A stretch of 64,000 nt of DNA, from positions 1,426,001-1,490,000 of the forward strand of contig NZ_PHUE01000001.1 of the NCBI RefSeq assembly GCF_002813295.1. The letters are read 5' to 3'. Positions 8,271 to 16,656 of the stretch are shown here, piece by piece; the stretch's first letter is position 1; every line of letters starts with the position of its first letter. The notes beneath the pieces were generated by a model that was given only the letters and a program-made list of their open reading frames with translations, did no database searches and was not told where the DNA came from. The DNA comes from Flavobacterium sp. 5 (GTDB taxonomy: Bacteria > Bacteroidota > Bacteroidia > Flavobacteriales > Flavobacteriaceae). Made by a program: the position numbers and the translations under genes.

Positions 8271-9484
8271 CGTTTTAATAAATTTTTATTTAATGTTTCT
8301 TTAGCGTATTCCATATCAATTTCTAATTTTTTATCATCAGAACTTGGTAATTCATACATCGCATCTGTTAAGATCGCTTCACATAATGAGCGCAATCCAC
8401 GAGCTCCTAATTTATATTCCAAAGCTTTTTCAACAATAAAATCTAAGGCTTCATCAGTAATGGTAAAATCTACTTCATCCATCAAAAACAACTTTTGATA
8501 TTGTTTAATTAAAGCATTTTTAGGCTGAGTTAAAATCGCACGCAAAGTCTCTCTGTCCAAAGGATCCATGTGAGTCAAAACAGGTAAACGGCCAATGATC
8601 TCTGGAATCAATCCAAAGTCTTTAATGTCTTTTGGAATAATATATTGCAACAAATTGTCCTTGTCAATATTATCTACATTTTTAGAAGTAGAATATCCTA
8701 CTGCCTGACGATTCAAACGTTTTGAAATAATACGCTCTACACCATCAAAAGCTCCACCAGCAATAAACAAAATGTTCTGAGTATTCACCTCAACAAATTT
8801 TTGGTCTGGATGTTTACGCCCTCCTTTTGGTGGTACATTAACAACCGTTCCTTCCAATAATTTCAATAAAGCCTGTTGTACACCTTCACCTGAAACATCA
8901 CGAGTGATAGAAGGATTGTCGCTCTTACGAGCAATTTTATCAATTTCATCAATAAAAACAATTCCTCTTTCCGCTTTGGTAACATCATAATCGGCAGCTT
9001 GCAAAAGACGTGTCAAAATACTTTCTACATCTTCTCCAACATAACCAGCTTCAGTAAGTACAGTTGCATCAACAATAGCCAAAGGCACATCCAGCATTTT
9101 GGCAATAGTTTTGGCCACCAAAGTTTTTCCAGTACCCGTTTGACCAACCATGATGATGTTACTTTTTTCAATCTCTACTTCATCGTCCAATTGCTGTTGC
9201 ATCAAACGTTTGTAGTGATTGTAAACAGCCACAGACATTACTTTTTTAGTTTGCTCTTGTCCAATAACATATTGGTCAAGAAATGCTCTAATTTCTTTTG
9301 GTTTCTTTAAAATTAAATCACCAATTAGTTTAGACCCTTTATTTGTTTTTAATTCTTCCAGAACAATTCCATGCGCTTGCTCGATGCATTTATCACAAAT
9401 GTGAGCATCGATTCCAGCAATCAATAAATTGGTTTCTGGTTTCTTTCTTCCACAGAAAGAACATTGTAATACTTGTTTTGCCAT
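8252..9484 (-). CDS. clpX: ATP-dependent Clp protease ATP-binding subunit ClpX
   Basis: 410 residues, the normal ClpX length. ClpX unfolds substrates and feeds them to the ClpP chamber in the cytoplasm. The N-terminal zinc-binding domain has C8, C11, C30 and C33. Walker A is GQTGTGKT (114-121), the GYVGEDVES pore loop follows, and Walker B reads [25 protein letters not shown] segment corresponds to the RKH loop. It is 85 bp downstream of clpP, with a repeat in the gap, and ends in a terminator at 8194-8226. Confidence 0.98.
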   Translation of the reverse strand: MAKQVLQCSFCGRKKPETNLLIAGIDAHICDKCIEQAHGIVLEELKTNKGSKLIGDLILKKPKEIRAFLDQYVIGQEQTKKVMSVAVYNHYKRLMQQQLDDEVEIEKSNIIMVGQTGTGKTLVAKTIAKMLDVPLAIVDATVLTEAGYVGEDVESILTRLLQAADYDVTKAERGIVFIDEIDKIARKSDNPSITRDVSGEGVQQALLKLLEGTVVNVPPKGGRKHPDQKFVEVNTQNILFIAGGAFDGVERIISKRLNRQAVGYSTSKNVDNIDKDNLLQYIIPKDIKDFGLIPEIIGRLPVLTHMDPLDRETLRAILTQPKNALIKQYQKLFLMDEVDFTITDEALDFIVEKALEYKLGARGLRSLCEAILTDAMYELPSSDDKKLEIDMEYAKETLNKNLLKRLEIAS

Positions 9485-9490
9485 TCTTTA

Positions 9491-9564
9491 TAGTCTAAAG
9501 TCGAAAGTCTCAAAGTCGAAAGTCCTTAGCAATGCTTTGACTTTCGACTTTTGACTTTTGACTA
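9491..9564. repeat. GACTTTY heptamer repeat in inverted arrangement between clpP and clpX
   Basis: The clpP-clpX gap is filled by heptamer-like units: four AAAGTC-type units on the left and four GACTTTT/GACTTTC-type units on the right. They face each other around AGCAATGCT. The arms could fold into a long hairpin in mRNA. The same GACTTTT unit recurs at 54244-54266, so it is a dispersed simple repeat rather than a gene-specific signal. Confidence 0.65.
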
Positions 9565-9569
9565 TATTT

Positions 9570-10244
9570 TTATCCTCTTCTCAATACCTCATCAATCATT
9601 CCGTATTCTTTGGCTTCGTCTGCGATCATCCAATAATCACGTTCGCTGTCTTTGTGCACTTTGTCAAAAGTCTGACCTGAATGTTGAGAGATGATTTGGT
9701 ATAATTCATCTTTCAATTTCAACATTTCACGTAAGTTGATTTCCATATCAGTTGCAACACCTTGCGCTCCTCCTGATGGTTGGTGAATCATAACTCTTGA
9801 ATGTGGTAAAGCCGAACGTTTTCCTGCTGCTCCAGCACACAAAAGAACTGCTCCCATAGAAGCTGCCATTCCTGTACAAATTGTTGCAACATCTGGCTTG
9901 ATGTATTGCATTGTATCGTAGATTCCTAAACCTGCATAAACACTTCCTCCAGGTGAATTCAAATAAATCTGAATATCTTTTGAAGCATCTGCACTTTCTA
10001 GGAATAACAATTGTGCTTGAACAATATTTGCAATTTGATCATCGATTCCTGTTCCTAAGAAAATAATTCTGTCCATCATTAATCTTGAAAAAACATCCAA
10101 TTGAGAAATATTCAACTGACGTTCTTCAATTATATAAGGAGTCATTCCTTTTGGATTCATAGCCGATACTATTTTATCATAGTACATAGCGTTTACTCCT
10201 TGACCTTTAATTGCAAATTTTTTGAATTCTTTTCCGTAGTCCAT
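9570..10244 (-). CDS. clpP: ATP-dependent Clp protease proteolytic subunit ClpP
   Basis: 224 residues. ClpP forms the 14-subunit serine-protease barrel that works with ClpX. The catalytic triad is intact: Ser129 in MAASMG, His154 in MIHQPSGG and Asp203 in SERDYWM. An N-terminal extension of about 35 residues before the mature start (PYIIEE) is compatible with a self-cleaved propeptide. Order is tig-clpP-clpX on the minus strand, the usual arrangement. The gap from tig is about 220 bp and contains only an overlapping spurious reading frame. Confidence 0.97.
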   Translation of the reverse strand: MDYGKEFKKFAIKGQGVNAMYYDKIVSAMNPKGMTPYIIEERQLNISQLDVFSRLMMDRIIFLGTGIDDQIANIVQAQLLFLESADASKDIQIYLNSPGGSVYAGLGIYDTMQYIKPDVATICTGMAASMGAVLLCAGAAGKRSALPHSRVMIHQPSGGAQGVATDMEINLREMLKLKDELYQIISQHSGQTFDKVHKDSERDYWMIADEAKEYGMIDEVLRRG

Positions 10245-10466
10245 TTTAAAAAGTTTATAGGTTTATAAGGTATATTTCTAATCTTTTTCGTTTTAATGGT
10301 AAAGCAAAGGTCATACCTTTTTATTTTTTTGTGACAAAGTGTCTCATTATAATTATCTAGAGAACAATATAAATCCTCCTTCAAACCGTTTTTTCTTAAC
10401 CATTTTAAAACAAAGAGCGTCAAAACAAAAATATCTTGACGCTCAAATATACTTATTTTTTATAAA

Positions 10467-11792
10467 TTATTCTCCGTAAGAAGCAGCAATAAACTCTTCG
10501 TAAGTCACTTCTTTGGTAGTAGGATTTGCTTTTTCTTTAAATAATTCAAGTAATTTTTCCGCAACTACTTGATCAGAAAGCCTTTTTACTTCTTCTTGGT
10601 TAGATAAAACTCTTGCCACAATTCCTTGAACTTCTTCGTCAGTAGGATTTGTTTGTCCAAATTGAGCCATTTGTTGACGAATGTTTTTTGTTGTGAATGA
10701 TTTCAAGTCTTCAAAAGTAATTTTGATATCGCTTGTAGCCATTGCTTTTCCTTCGATCAATTGGAAACGTAAACCTCTTTCAGATCTAGCGTATTCTACA
10801 ATTGCTTCTTCCGGAGTTAATTGTTTTTCTCCAACAGTTTGCAACCATTTGATTAAGAACTCAGATGGTAAATCAAATTTTGTATTTTCGATCAAGAAAT
10901 CTTGAACATCAGCCAATAATTTTTGGTCTGCTTGTTGAGCAAATTGAGATTCAGCATCTTCTTTGATTTTTGCTTTCAAATCTTCTAAAGAAGCAACATT
11001 TCCTTCTCCGAACAATTTATCAAACAATTCTTGGTTCAATTCAGCTGGCTCAGAAACATTGATGGCAGAGATTGTAAAATCTACATCAACAGCTAAATCA
11101 TGTACATTATCGTGACCAACTTTCAAGTAATCCATCAATTGATGATCGTCTTGAAATAAACCTTTAGTATTTACAGTAACAACATCACCAACTTCTTTTC
11201 CGATGAATAAATCAGCAGTAGCTTTATCTTTAAATACGTCTAAAGAGAAAGTTGTTTGGTTATCAATTCCGTTCTCAGCATTTACAAAAGTACCCGCGAT
11301 ATCAGAATCTGCAGTTACTTTTTCAACTGGATTTGCATTTCCAAATTGTTTTTGGATACGTGCTACTTGACCGTCAATTAATTTATCATCAGCAGTAACC
11401 ACATATTTTACGATGTTATTTTCAGCTTCTAAATTAATTTCAAAAGCAGGAACTAAACCAATTTCGTATTCAAAAACTAATTCCTCAGCATCCCAAGAAA
11501 AAGCTTCATTTACTTTAGGAAGTGGAGTTCCTAATAGGTTTAATCTTTCAGATTGTACGTAACGCTCCAAAGCCAAATCAACAACTTTTTGAACTTCTTC
11601 TTGTTTGATAGCTTTTCCGTATTGTTTTTCAACAAGGTCTTTAGGCACAGCACCTTTTCTAAAACCTTTTACAGTCGCCAAAGGCATTTTTTCGTTTATT
11701 CTTTTTGCTACTTGTCCTTTGTAATCCATGTGAACAACTGTCATTACAATCGTTTCATTCACAGCGTCTATTGCTACTCTTTTGATATCCAT
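10467..11792 (-). CDS. tig: Trigger factor
   Basis: 441 residues. Trigger factor binds the ribosome exit tunnel and shields new chains. The N-terminal ribosome-docking signature is present as GFRKGAVPKDLV (about residues 43-54), followed by a central domain corresponding to the FKBP-like region, which is divergent as in other Bacteroidota. A long C-terminal arm region is rich in E, K and Q. The ATG at 11792 lies 35 bp below a strong promoter match at 11827-11857. It leads the tig-clpP-clpX cluster. Confidence 0.95.
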   Translation of the reverse strand: MDIKRVAIDAVNETIVMTVVHMDYKGQVAKRINEKMPLATVKGFRKGAVPKDLVEKQYGKAIKQEEVQKVVDLALERYVQSERLNLLGTPLPKVNEAFSWDAEELVFEYEIGLVPAFEINLEAENNIVKYVVTADDKLIDGQVARIQKQFGNANPVEKVTADSDIAGTFVNAENGIDNQTTFSLDVFKDKATADLFIGKEVGDVVTVNTKGLFQDDHQLMDYLKVGHDNVHDLAVDVDFTISAINVSEPAELNQELFDKLFGEGNVASLEDLKAKIKEDAESQFAQQADQKLLADVQDFLIENTKFDLPSEFLIKWLQTVGEKQLTPEEAIVEYARSERGLRFQLIEGKAMATSDIKITFEDLKSFTTKNIRQQMAQFGQTNPTDEEVQGIVARVLSNQEEVKRLSDQVVAEKLLELFKEKANPTTKEVTYEEFIAASYGE

Positions 11793-11826
11793 CTTCTTCT
11801 TTATTTTACATTATAAAATTGGGTCG

Positions 11827-11857
11827 CAAAATTACAAAACTTTTGCAAGGCAAACAA
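11827..11857 (-). promoter_or_regulatory. Promoter of tig (TTG-N20-TAnnTTTG)
   Basis: On the minus strand TTG (11857-11855), 20 bases, then TAATTTTG (11834-11827) match the Flavobacterium sigma consensus TTG-N17-23-TAnnTTTG in both boxes and spacing. The predicted transcript starts near 11820, leaving a leader of about 28 nt before the tig ATG. Confidence 0.7.
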
Positions 11858-11940
11858 GTATTTTAAGAATTTGAATTTCAGAGAGATTTGTTGTGATTTT
11901 TAGATGTTTATAGCACAAATACAAATCAATTAAATAATTT

Positions 11941-12055
11941 GGGCGTGCCCCTTCGTAAAAACTTCGGGTCAGGCTTTCCGCTACAATCTTTTTTATCATT
12001 CCACTATCGCTTCATGACAAAAAAGGATTTTCACTGCAATCCTTCACGCGGGATT
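11941..12055 (+). repeat. Dispersed flavobacterial intergenic repeat (GGGCGTG type)
   Basis: In a 460-bp gene-free stretch (11793-12252), this segment begins GGGCGTGCCCC. It contains GGGTCAGGCTTTCCGCTACA, a run of T, then AAAAAAGGATTTTCACTGCA and ATCCTTCACGCGGGATTG. I recognise this order of blocks from intergenic repeats common in Flavobacterium genomes (recollection, not a search). A CACTGCAATCC/GGATTTTC pair can form a hairpin. No open reading frame of note is inside. The rest of the gap, 12056-12252, shows nothing I can name. Confidence 0.6.
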
Positions 12056-12252
12056 GGGTGAAATGAGATTATTTTGTTATTTAAGACCTACGAAATAATC
12101 ATTTATTTCAATACATTTGAATAACTACTAAAACTAAGTCAAACGGTTACAACAGTTTTTGTTATTTAACTAAAACTTATTTAAAACATAAACTATTACT
12201 TTTCCATTTCGTAAAATTATTATTCAATTGATAAAATTAGCTAAACTCTAAA

Positions 12253-12963
12253 ATGAATAAAATCAAACTTTTCCTTAATAAAGACCATAGAATTTTAATG
12301 ACCTTATTTAGAATTTCAACATGGATACTTTCTATTATTACACTTATAGCTTTTATTGTTTCCTTAATCGATTGCATTCATAACAATTCATTAACCTCCC
12401 CCTCAATTATAACTATTAATACTTTTTTATTAGTCCATGAAAAATTTTACAAATTATACGGAGCAAACATTACTTTAGTCATTGCTTACATCGCAATAAA
12501 ACAATACTTACATTCAAATACGATGCAAACGCTTGATTTCTATTATGAAAAATTAGTACCAACGGCTCACGAAACAATCAAGTACACAGAAAAAAAGCTT
12601 TCGAAACGAATGATATCCGATGATTTAATTAACCATCTAAAAAAGAACAAAAACATTATCTTCACGAATGAAGAATTAAAAAAATTAGATTCCAATTTAT
12701 ATGATGAGCTATGTGAATTACATACTAATAATTTAAAATTTCAAACAAAAGCTGTCCTAACATTAGGTTATTTGGAGTCATTTTCCATAAAATTAACAAG
12801 AGGATTGGTAGACTACAAATTAATCGAAGAAGCTTGTGCAAAAGCTTTTTGTGTTCAGGTAAGAGAATTATACCCCTTAATTTCATTAACTAGAAAAGAA
12901 AGCGATAGATTATATTTTAAAACAGTAGTTTATCTTTTTAACAAATGGAAGGATATTTTATAG
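12253..12963 (+). CDS. Uncharacterised two-TM membrane protein
   Basis: 236 residues, function not recognised. Two hydrophobic segments sit at about residues 20-42 and 75-90 (LVIAYIAIKQYL). The remaining two thirds form a soluble, charged, largely helical domain. The C-terminal part (GYLESFSIKLTRGLVDYKLI and following) loosely recalls DUF4760-like proteins, where an ExxA/E-type helix precedes a conserved tyrosine region; I give this little weight. It stands alone on the plus strand, after a dispersed repeat and before a REP-like palindrome, in the accessory patch between tig and the MOSC gene. Confidence 0.6.
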   Translation: MNKIKLFLNKDHRILMTLFRISTWILSIITLIAFIVSLIDCIHNNSLTSPSIITINTFLLVHEKFYKLYGANITLVIAYIAIKQYLHSNTMQTLDFYYEKLVPTAHETIKYTEKKLSKRMISDDLINHLKKNKNIIFTNEELKKLDSNLYDELCELHTNNLKFQTKAVLTLGYLESFSIKLTRGLVDYKLIEEACAKAFCVQVRELYPLISLTRKESDRLYFKTVVYLFNKWKDIL

Positions 12964-13002
12964 ACTACAAATACAATAGAGTGGATTTAGAACCCGATAG
13001 CG

Positions 13003-13017
13003 CGGATTTACAATCCG
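13003..13017. repeat. REP-like short palindrome
   Basis: CGGATT-TAC-AATCCG is a perfect 6-bp inverted repeat with a 3-nt loop inside GATAGCG...CGTACCC. In flavobacteria such 'GCGGATTnnnAATCCGC' units are often dispersed REP-type elements. There is only one copy here. Confidence 0.45.
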
Positions 13018-13087
13018 TACCCACAATCAAAATCAACAACTATAAAAATTCAACTTCAAAAGTATAAAGTACAGAACCACAAACTAA

Positions 13088-13729
13088 ATGGGCAACTATA
13101 AAGAAACATTTAAAACTTGGAACAAAATCGCTTCCCTATACGAAGACAAGTTCATGAACTTGGACTTATATGACAAGACCTATGACTTTATATCTGACTC
13201 AATCCCCAAAGAAAATGCTGAAATATTAGAAATTGGTTGTGGTCCAGGGAATATTGCAAAATATCTTTTATCCAAGCGACCTGACTTTAACATTCACGGA
13301 ATTGACATTGCGCCAAACATGATTGAACTAGCAAAAAAGAACAATCCAACTGCACGTTTCAGTGTGATGGACATTCGACATATAAGTGAGCTAACAACAA
13401 AATATGACGGAATAGTTTGTGGTTTTTGCTTACCTTATTTATCACACAACGATAGTGAAAAATTAATTCATGACACCTCTGAATTACTAAATGACAATGG
13501 GCTTTTATACATCAGTTTTGTTGAGGGCGATCCTGATAAATCAGACTTTCAAACGAGCAGTAGTGGCGATAGAAGCTATTTCTATTTCTACGAATTAGAC
13601 CAATTAAAAAAACAACTCCTGGAGAATTCATTTGAAGATTTAAAAGTATTTGAAGTGAAATACAAAAGATCCGAATCTATTGAAGAAACACATACCATAT
13701 TAACCGCAAAGAAAAAAATAGTAATTTAG
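13088..13729 (+). CDS. Class I SAM-dependent methyltransferase
   Basis: 213 residues with the Rossmann-type motif I ILEIGCGPGNIAKYL (about 46-60) and the acidic residue of motif II in NIHGIDIAPNM. A DIRHI segment corresponds to motif III and FCLPYL to motif IV. It resembles the methyltransf_25 group of soluble cytoplasmic methyltransferases, whose substrates vary widely and cannot be deduced. It is preceded by a 124-bp gap with a REP-like palindrome and followed 22 bp later by a small gene with a signal peptide. Confidence 0.85.
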   Translation: MGNYKETFKTWNKIASLYEDKFMNLDLYDKTYDFISDSIPKENAEILEIGCGPGNIAKYLLSKRPDFNIHGIDIAPNMIELAKKNNPTARFSVMDIRHISELTTKYDGIVCGFCLPYLSHNDSEKLIHDTSELLNDNGLLYISFVEGDPDKSDFQTSSSGDRSYFYFYELDQLKKQLLENSFEDLKVFEVKYKRSESIEETHTILTAKKKIVI

Positions 13730-13750
13730 CATCGTAATAGACAACTCAAA

Positions 13751-14131
13751 TTGTATAAATTGACAAAATATTTAAAATATCTCCTTTCACTCCTTCTTGC
13801 TCTTGGCTTGATGGTGAATGATGGTGTTTTATATTCTCAATCAAATTCAGCGGAGTATTATCAAGTTTCGTATGTAAAGACTAGAAATGAATTTAGTCAT
13901 AAGAATTTCAAATTACACCAATTCCATCAGATACATTCGTCTGAAAAAATTGTTTCTCCAATTCTTTTTGCACATCTCCAATTACAAGATATCTACAATC
14001 TTCAAACGCGAGTTCTTCTAAAACTGCGAATTGTACTGTATCAAAACATAAGTATCCTAAAAGCTCAACACACTTTTTTGAGCAAAATAATTACATCAAG
14101 CAACCACTATTCTGATTTATACATAGCTTAG
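13751..14131 (+). CDS. Small secreted protein of unknown function
   Basis: There is no ATG at the front. Two TTG codons (13751 and 13760) can start the frame; from 13760 the product begins MTKYLKYLLSLLLALGLMV and reads as a clean signal peptide cut near LYSQ. The mature part is about 95 residues and basic, without cysteines or recognised domains. It ends with a hydrophobic, aromatic LYIA tail. A second small gene follows 76 bp later. The pair is conserved-looking but I cannot name it. The signal peptide makes it more likely real than chance, but the TTG start is a weakness. Confidence 0.5.
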   Translation: MYKLTKYLKYLLSLLLALGLMVNDGVLYSQSNSAEYYQVSYVKTRNEFSHKNFKLHQFHQIHSSEKIVSPILFAHLQLQDIYNLQTRVLLKLRIVLYQNISILKAQHTFLSKIITSSNHYSDLYIA

Positions 14132-14207
14132 AAAATCCTTTCTGAGCATTTATGCAATTCCATGCATAACGATGATAAAAAAAGTCTAATCCTTTATCAT
14201 TTACAAA

Positions 14208-14390
14208 ATGTATAAACACAACAACAAAACTCGTTTGGAGAAATCCAAGCAGCCTACTCATTGGTTAAAAAGAAAACTAATGCTAATCATTACCGCATTT
14301 ATGATCGGAATGTCAAACGGAATGAATACTGGAGATAATCTGGTTCTCAAAAATCAAAACCACACAGAACAGCAACATAAGAAAGAGTAA
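14208..14390 (+). CDS. Small single-span membrane protein, 60 aa
   Basis: 60 residues: a basic N-terminus (about 24 residues with many K/R/H), one hydrophobic segment (LMLIITAFMIGMSNGM, about 25-40) and a polar, histidine/glutamine-rich tail. This would give a membrane peptide with a basic cytoplasmic head. It lies downstream of another small orphan gene and directly before the palindrome array at 14409. The pair may be the remnant of a longer operon. I do not recognise the family. Confidence 0.45.
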   Translation: MYKHNNKTRLEKSKQPTHWLKRKLMLIITAFMIGMSNGMNTGDNLVLKNQNHTEQQHKKE

Positions 14391-14408
14391 TCTTCTCAAA
14401 ACAAATTT

Positions 14409-14650
14409 GCACGCCTATCCATTCCATAGGTATTACCTATAAAAACAATAGGCACGCCTATCAAAAACGTAGGCCAACTTATCCAGATCATAGGTGATAC
14501 CTATAAAAACAATTAGAACACCTATCAAAAACGTAGGCTAGCGTATCTAAATCATAGGTGTTACCTACAAAAACGATAGGCACAGCTATCAAAAACGTAG
14601 GCGAGCCTATCTAAAAATAGGCGACGCCTACAAAATAGTTAGGAGCACCT
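14409..14650. repeat. Tandem palindrome array, 63-64 bp period
   Basis: About four units begin near 14388/14452/14516/14580 and continue to about 14650; the first is shortened. Each carries GCACGCCTATCAAAAACGTA-like sequence followed by a perfect small hairpin. The hairpin reads ATAGGT-ATT-ACCTAT at 14426-14440, ATAGGT-GAT-ACCTAT at 14490-14504, TAGGT-GTT-ACCTA at 14555-14567 and TAGGC-GAC-GCCTA at 14618-14630. The last shows a compensatory T-A to C-G change. The period is not a multiple of three, which argues against coding. With the terminator after it, this accounts for the gene-free stretch 14391-14736. Confidence 0.85.
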
Positions 14651-14680
14651 TATTAATAGTATGGTGAAGTGTTTTTAAAT

Positions 14681-14711
14681 AAAAAAAGGAATGATATACA
14701 TTCCTTTTTTT
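14681..14711. terminator. Bidirectional terminator
   Basis: AAAAAAAGGAATG and CATTCCTTTTTTT are perfect 13-bp arms around a 5-nt loop. It can end the MOSC gene on the minus strand and anything transcribed rightward from the small genes or palindrome array. Confidence 0.8.
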
Positions 14712-14736
14712 ATTGATTTGATATTTAAAATTATGC

Positions 14737-15558
14737 CTACGAATTTCTACTCGACAACTTTATTTCATCGCCAACTGAAACAACTCCTAACCCTAGTCCA
14801 ATCACATTTTGACCAAACAATACTTTATTTCCGAACTTTCTAAATTTTGCTAATGTTTTTAATGGGTCTTTCCCCGAAATGATTCCTTTTTCCTGATCAA
14901 CAGTTGTCATTATACAACGGTCGCAGGGCTTCACCCCTACAAAAGGAACATTTCCAATACTAAAATGGCTCCAAGAATCCTCTTCGAAAGCTTCACCATC
15001 GGTGAAAACAAAATTAGGGCGAAATCTATTTATACTCACTTTTTCTTCCAAGCGTCCATTCAAATCATCCAACGAACTTTGTCCTATAATCAAAAAGGGA
15101 TACGCATCCGCAAATGAAGTAATATCATCTCCAGAAATTGTGTAACGAGGATCTACTTTTCGCTCACTTGCATCAGGCATATAAACCAATCGAACTGAAA
15201 TCTTCAACAGTTTTGTAAACCATTCTGAAATTGTTGCACTTACTTCAAAAGCATCAATCGTATCATCCCAAACTGTTACTTTAATTTTAGCTATTTCATT
15301 CTCAGAAACGGGACGAAGTGGAACAGTAATAGATTCTAAAAGTCCTCTATGTGTAATTTTCAGATTACCTCCTTCAACTTCCGGTCGAAAAAGTGCCAAT
15401 TTAGGATATTCCCTTTGCGTTAAAAACTGACCATCATCATCTACCAACAACCAACGTCGATCGAATTCCAAACCACGATCAGTAACTTGAGATTCTTGTA
15501 ACGAAATACCTCCTAATGATTTTACCGGATAAACCCAAATTTCAGAAAGCTTCAACAT
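14737..15558 (-). CDS. MOSC domain protein
   Basis: 273 residues. An N-terminal MOSC beta-barrel domain (LSEIWVYPVKSLGGISL, then DRRWLLVDDDGQFLTQR) is followed by the MOSC domain with RFRPNFVF and PCDRCIMTTVDQEKG. The cysteine in CDRC is the position proposed to hold molybdenum cofactor sulfur or metal in YcbX/mARC-like relatives. Such proteins reduce N-hydroxylated compounds with redox partners. YcbX-type proteins often carry a C-terminal ferredoxin; this one lacks it. The ATG at 15558 is preferred over an upstream TTG. It is a single-gene unit ending at the terminator 14681-14711. Confidence 0.85.
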   Translation of the reverse strand: MLKLSEIWVYPVKSLGGISLQESQVTDRGLEFDRRWLLVDDDGQFLTQREYPKLALFRPEVEGGNLKITHRGLLESITVPLRPVSENEIAKIKVTVWDDTIDAFEVSATISEWFTKLLKISVRLVYMPDASERKVDPRYTISGDDITSFADAYPFLIIGQSSLDDLNGRLEEKVSINRFRPNFVFTDGEAFEEDSWSHFSIGNVPFVGVKPCDRCIMTTVDQEKGIISGKDPLKTLAKFRKFGNKVLFGQNVIGLGLGVVSVGDEIKLSSRNS

Positions 15559-15623
15559 AACTTTATTTTTTTTCAAAATTACAAAATAATTTTCTTCAAC
15601 ATTACTGTCTTTGCTTAACCAAC

Positions 15624-15653
15624 AAAAAAAACAGCCTTATCAAAAGGCTGTTT
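15624..15653 (-). terminator. Terminator of the metal-binding protein gene
   Basis: AAACAGCCTT/AAGGCTGTTT arms are followed on the minus strand by a long T-run. It lies 21 bp below the stop at 15674. Confidence 0.8.
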
Positions 15654-15673
15654 AAAAAAGGAATATACTAATT

Positions 15674-16018
15674 TTATTTATTCTCAGGTTTTCTTTCTGT
15701 GATTGCCATTCCACATTTTGGACATTTTCCAGGTTTATCAGATGTAGAACCGTCCATAGTACAAACATATTTACTTTTTGCAGCAGTTGTCGTTTTTGTT
15801 TCTTTTACAGTTGTTTTGTTCACTTTTTCTTTACTTTCTACTAAATCCATTCCGCATTTAGGGCACTTTCCTTTTTTGTCACTCATTACTTTAGGATGCA
15901 TCGAGCAAGTGTACATTGTTTTCTGAACTTCTTTTTTGGTCGTTGTAGTAGTTGTTTGAGCAGCCACTACATTACCCATTGCAAAAAAGAATACTAATAC
16001 CCAGATTATTGTTCTCAT
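15674..16018 (-). CDS. Secreted heavy-metal-binding protein with two HMBD motifs
   Basis: 114 residues with a signal peptide (MRTIIWVLVFFFAMGNVVAAQ). Two copies of the heavy-metal-binding domain follow: YTCSMHPKVMSDKKGKCPKC with GMDL, and YVCTMDGSTSDKPGKCPKC with GMAI. The second lacks the MHP histidine. A TTT/KE-rich linker joins them. The same domain is found at the front of copper/silver exporters and as free periplasmic proteins. It probably buffers Cu or related metals in the periplasm; the metal is an inference. It is transcribed alone, ending in the terminator at 15624-15653. Confidence 0.8.
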   Translation of the reverse strand: MRTIIWVLVFFFAMGNVVAAQTTTTTTKKEVQKTMYTCSMHPKVMSDKKGKCPKCGMDLVESKEKVNKTTVKETKTTTAAKSKYVCTMDGSTSDKPGKCPKCGMAITERKPENK

Positions 16019-16206
16019 AATTTCTATTTTTTCAACGTTACTATATTATTATTCAACTATTTTCAACATTTAAAGATAGTCTTTTTAAAAAGCAAAAACT
16101 GTATTTGGACTTCCTAAAGATACCAAATACAGCTAAACTAATATAATTATTCCTTATTTAATTCTAGTAAGATTTTTAACAAAGCTACAACAAATAAAAC
16201 TGAAAT

Positions 16207-16551
16207 TTATTTATCTCCACCTATAATAGAATAAGCAATTGACTGCGACAAAGATAATATTATACTAAAAAACATCGCTACCCAAAATGAATCTACAGTA
16301 AAACCTCCAACAATTTTGGTACACAATAATATCATCAAAGCATTTACAACCAACAAGAACAAACCTAAAGTTACTATAGTAAAAGGCAAAGTCAACAATA
16401 CCATTATTGGTTTAATAAAAATATTAAGCAATCCTAAAACAATAGCTACTACCATTGCTGTAAAAGGTCCAGCAATATGAACTCCTGGCAAAAAATGTGC
16501 AATCCCAAAAACCAACCCTGCGGTAACAATTATTCTTATAATCAAATTCAT
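16207..16551 (-). CDS. Phage holin family 4-like membrane protein
   Basis: 114 residues, nearly all hydrophobic, with four predicted membrane segments. It has the family pattern FLPGVHI...IVLGLLNIFIKPIMVLLTLPFTIVTLG typical of the 'phage holin family protein' (mycobacterial phage holin 4 superfamily) group. Despite the name it is a common chromosomal membrane protein in Bacteroidota, and no phage genes surround it. Its function is unknown. The 16019-16206 gap shows no feature. Confidence 0.8.
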   Translation of the reverse strand: MNLIIRIIVTAGLVFGIAHFLPGVHIAGPFTAMVVAIVLGLLNIFIKPIMVLLTLPFTIVTLGLFLLVVNALMILLCTKIVGGFTVDSFWVAMFFSIILSLSQSIAYSIIGGDK

Positions 16552-16656
16552 AGTTGAGCCTTTTAAAATTTCAATAAATATAATAATTTTTCTACAGTAT
16601 CGTCAATTATTTCAAAAAATGACTTACTAATTTATTGAAGCTTCTTCCAACTAAAA

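Noticed and set aside
10193..10423. 76-codon reading frame between clpP and tig
   Set aside because: It overlaps the clpP start and has no domain, signal or start context; probably chance.
14409..14650. Possible CRISPR array
   Set aside because: Units repeat over their whole length with no unique spacers, and no cas genes are in the window.
16207..16551. Prophage remnant suggested by the holin-like protein
   Set aside because: No other phage genes nearby; this holin family is common as a chromosomal membrane protein in Bacteroidota.
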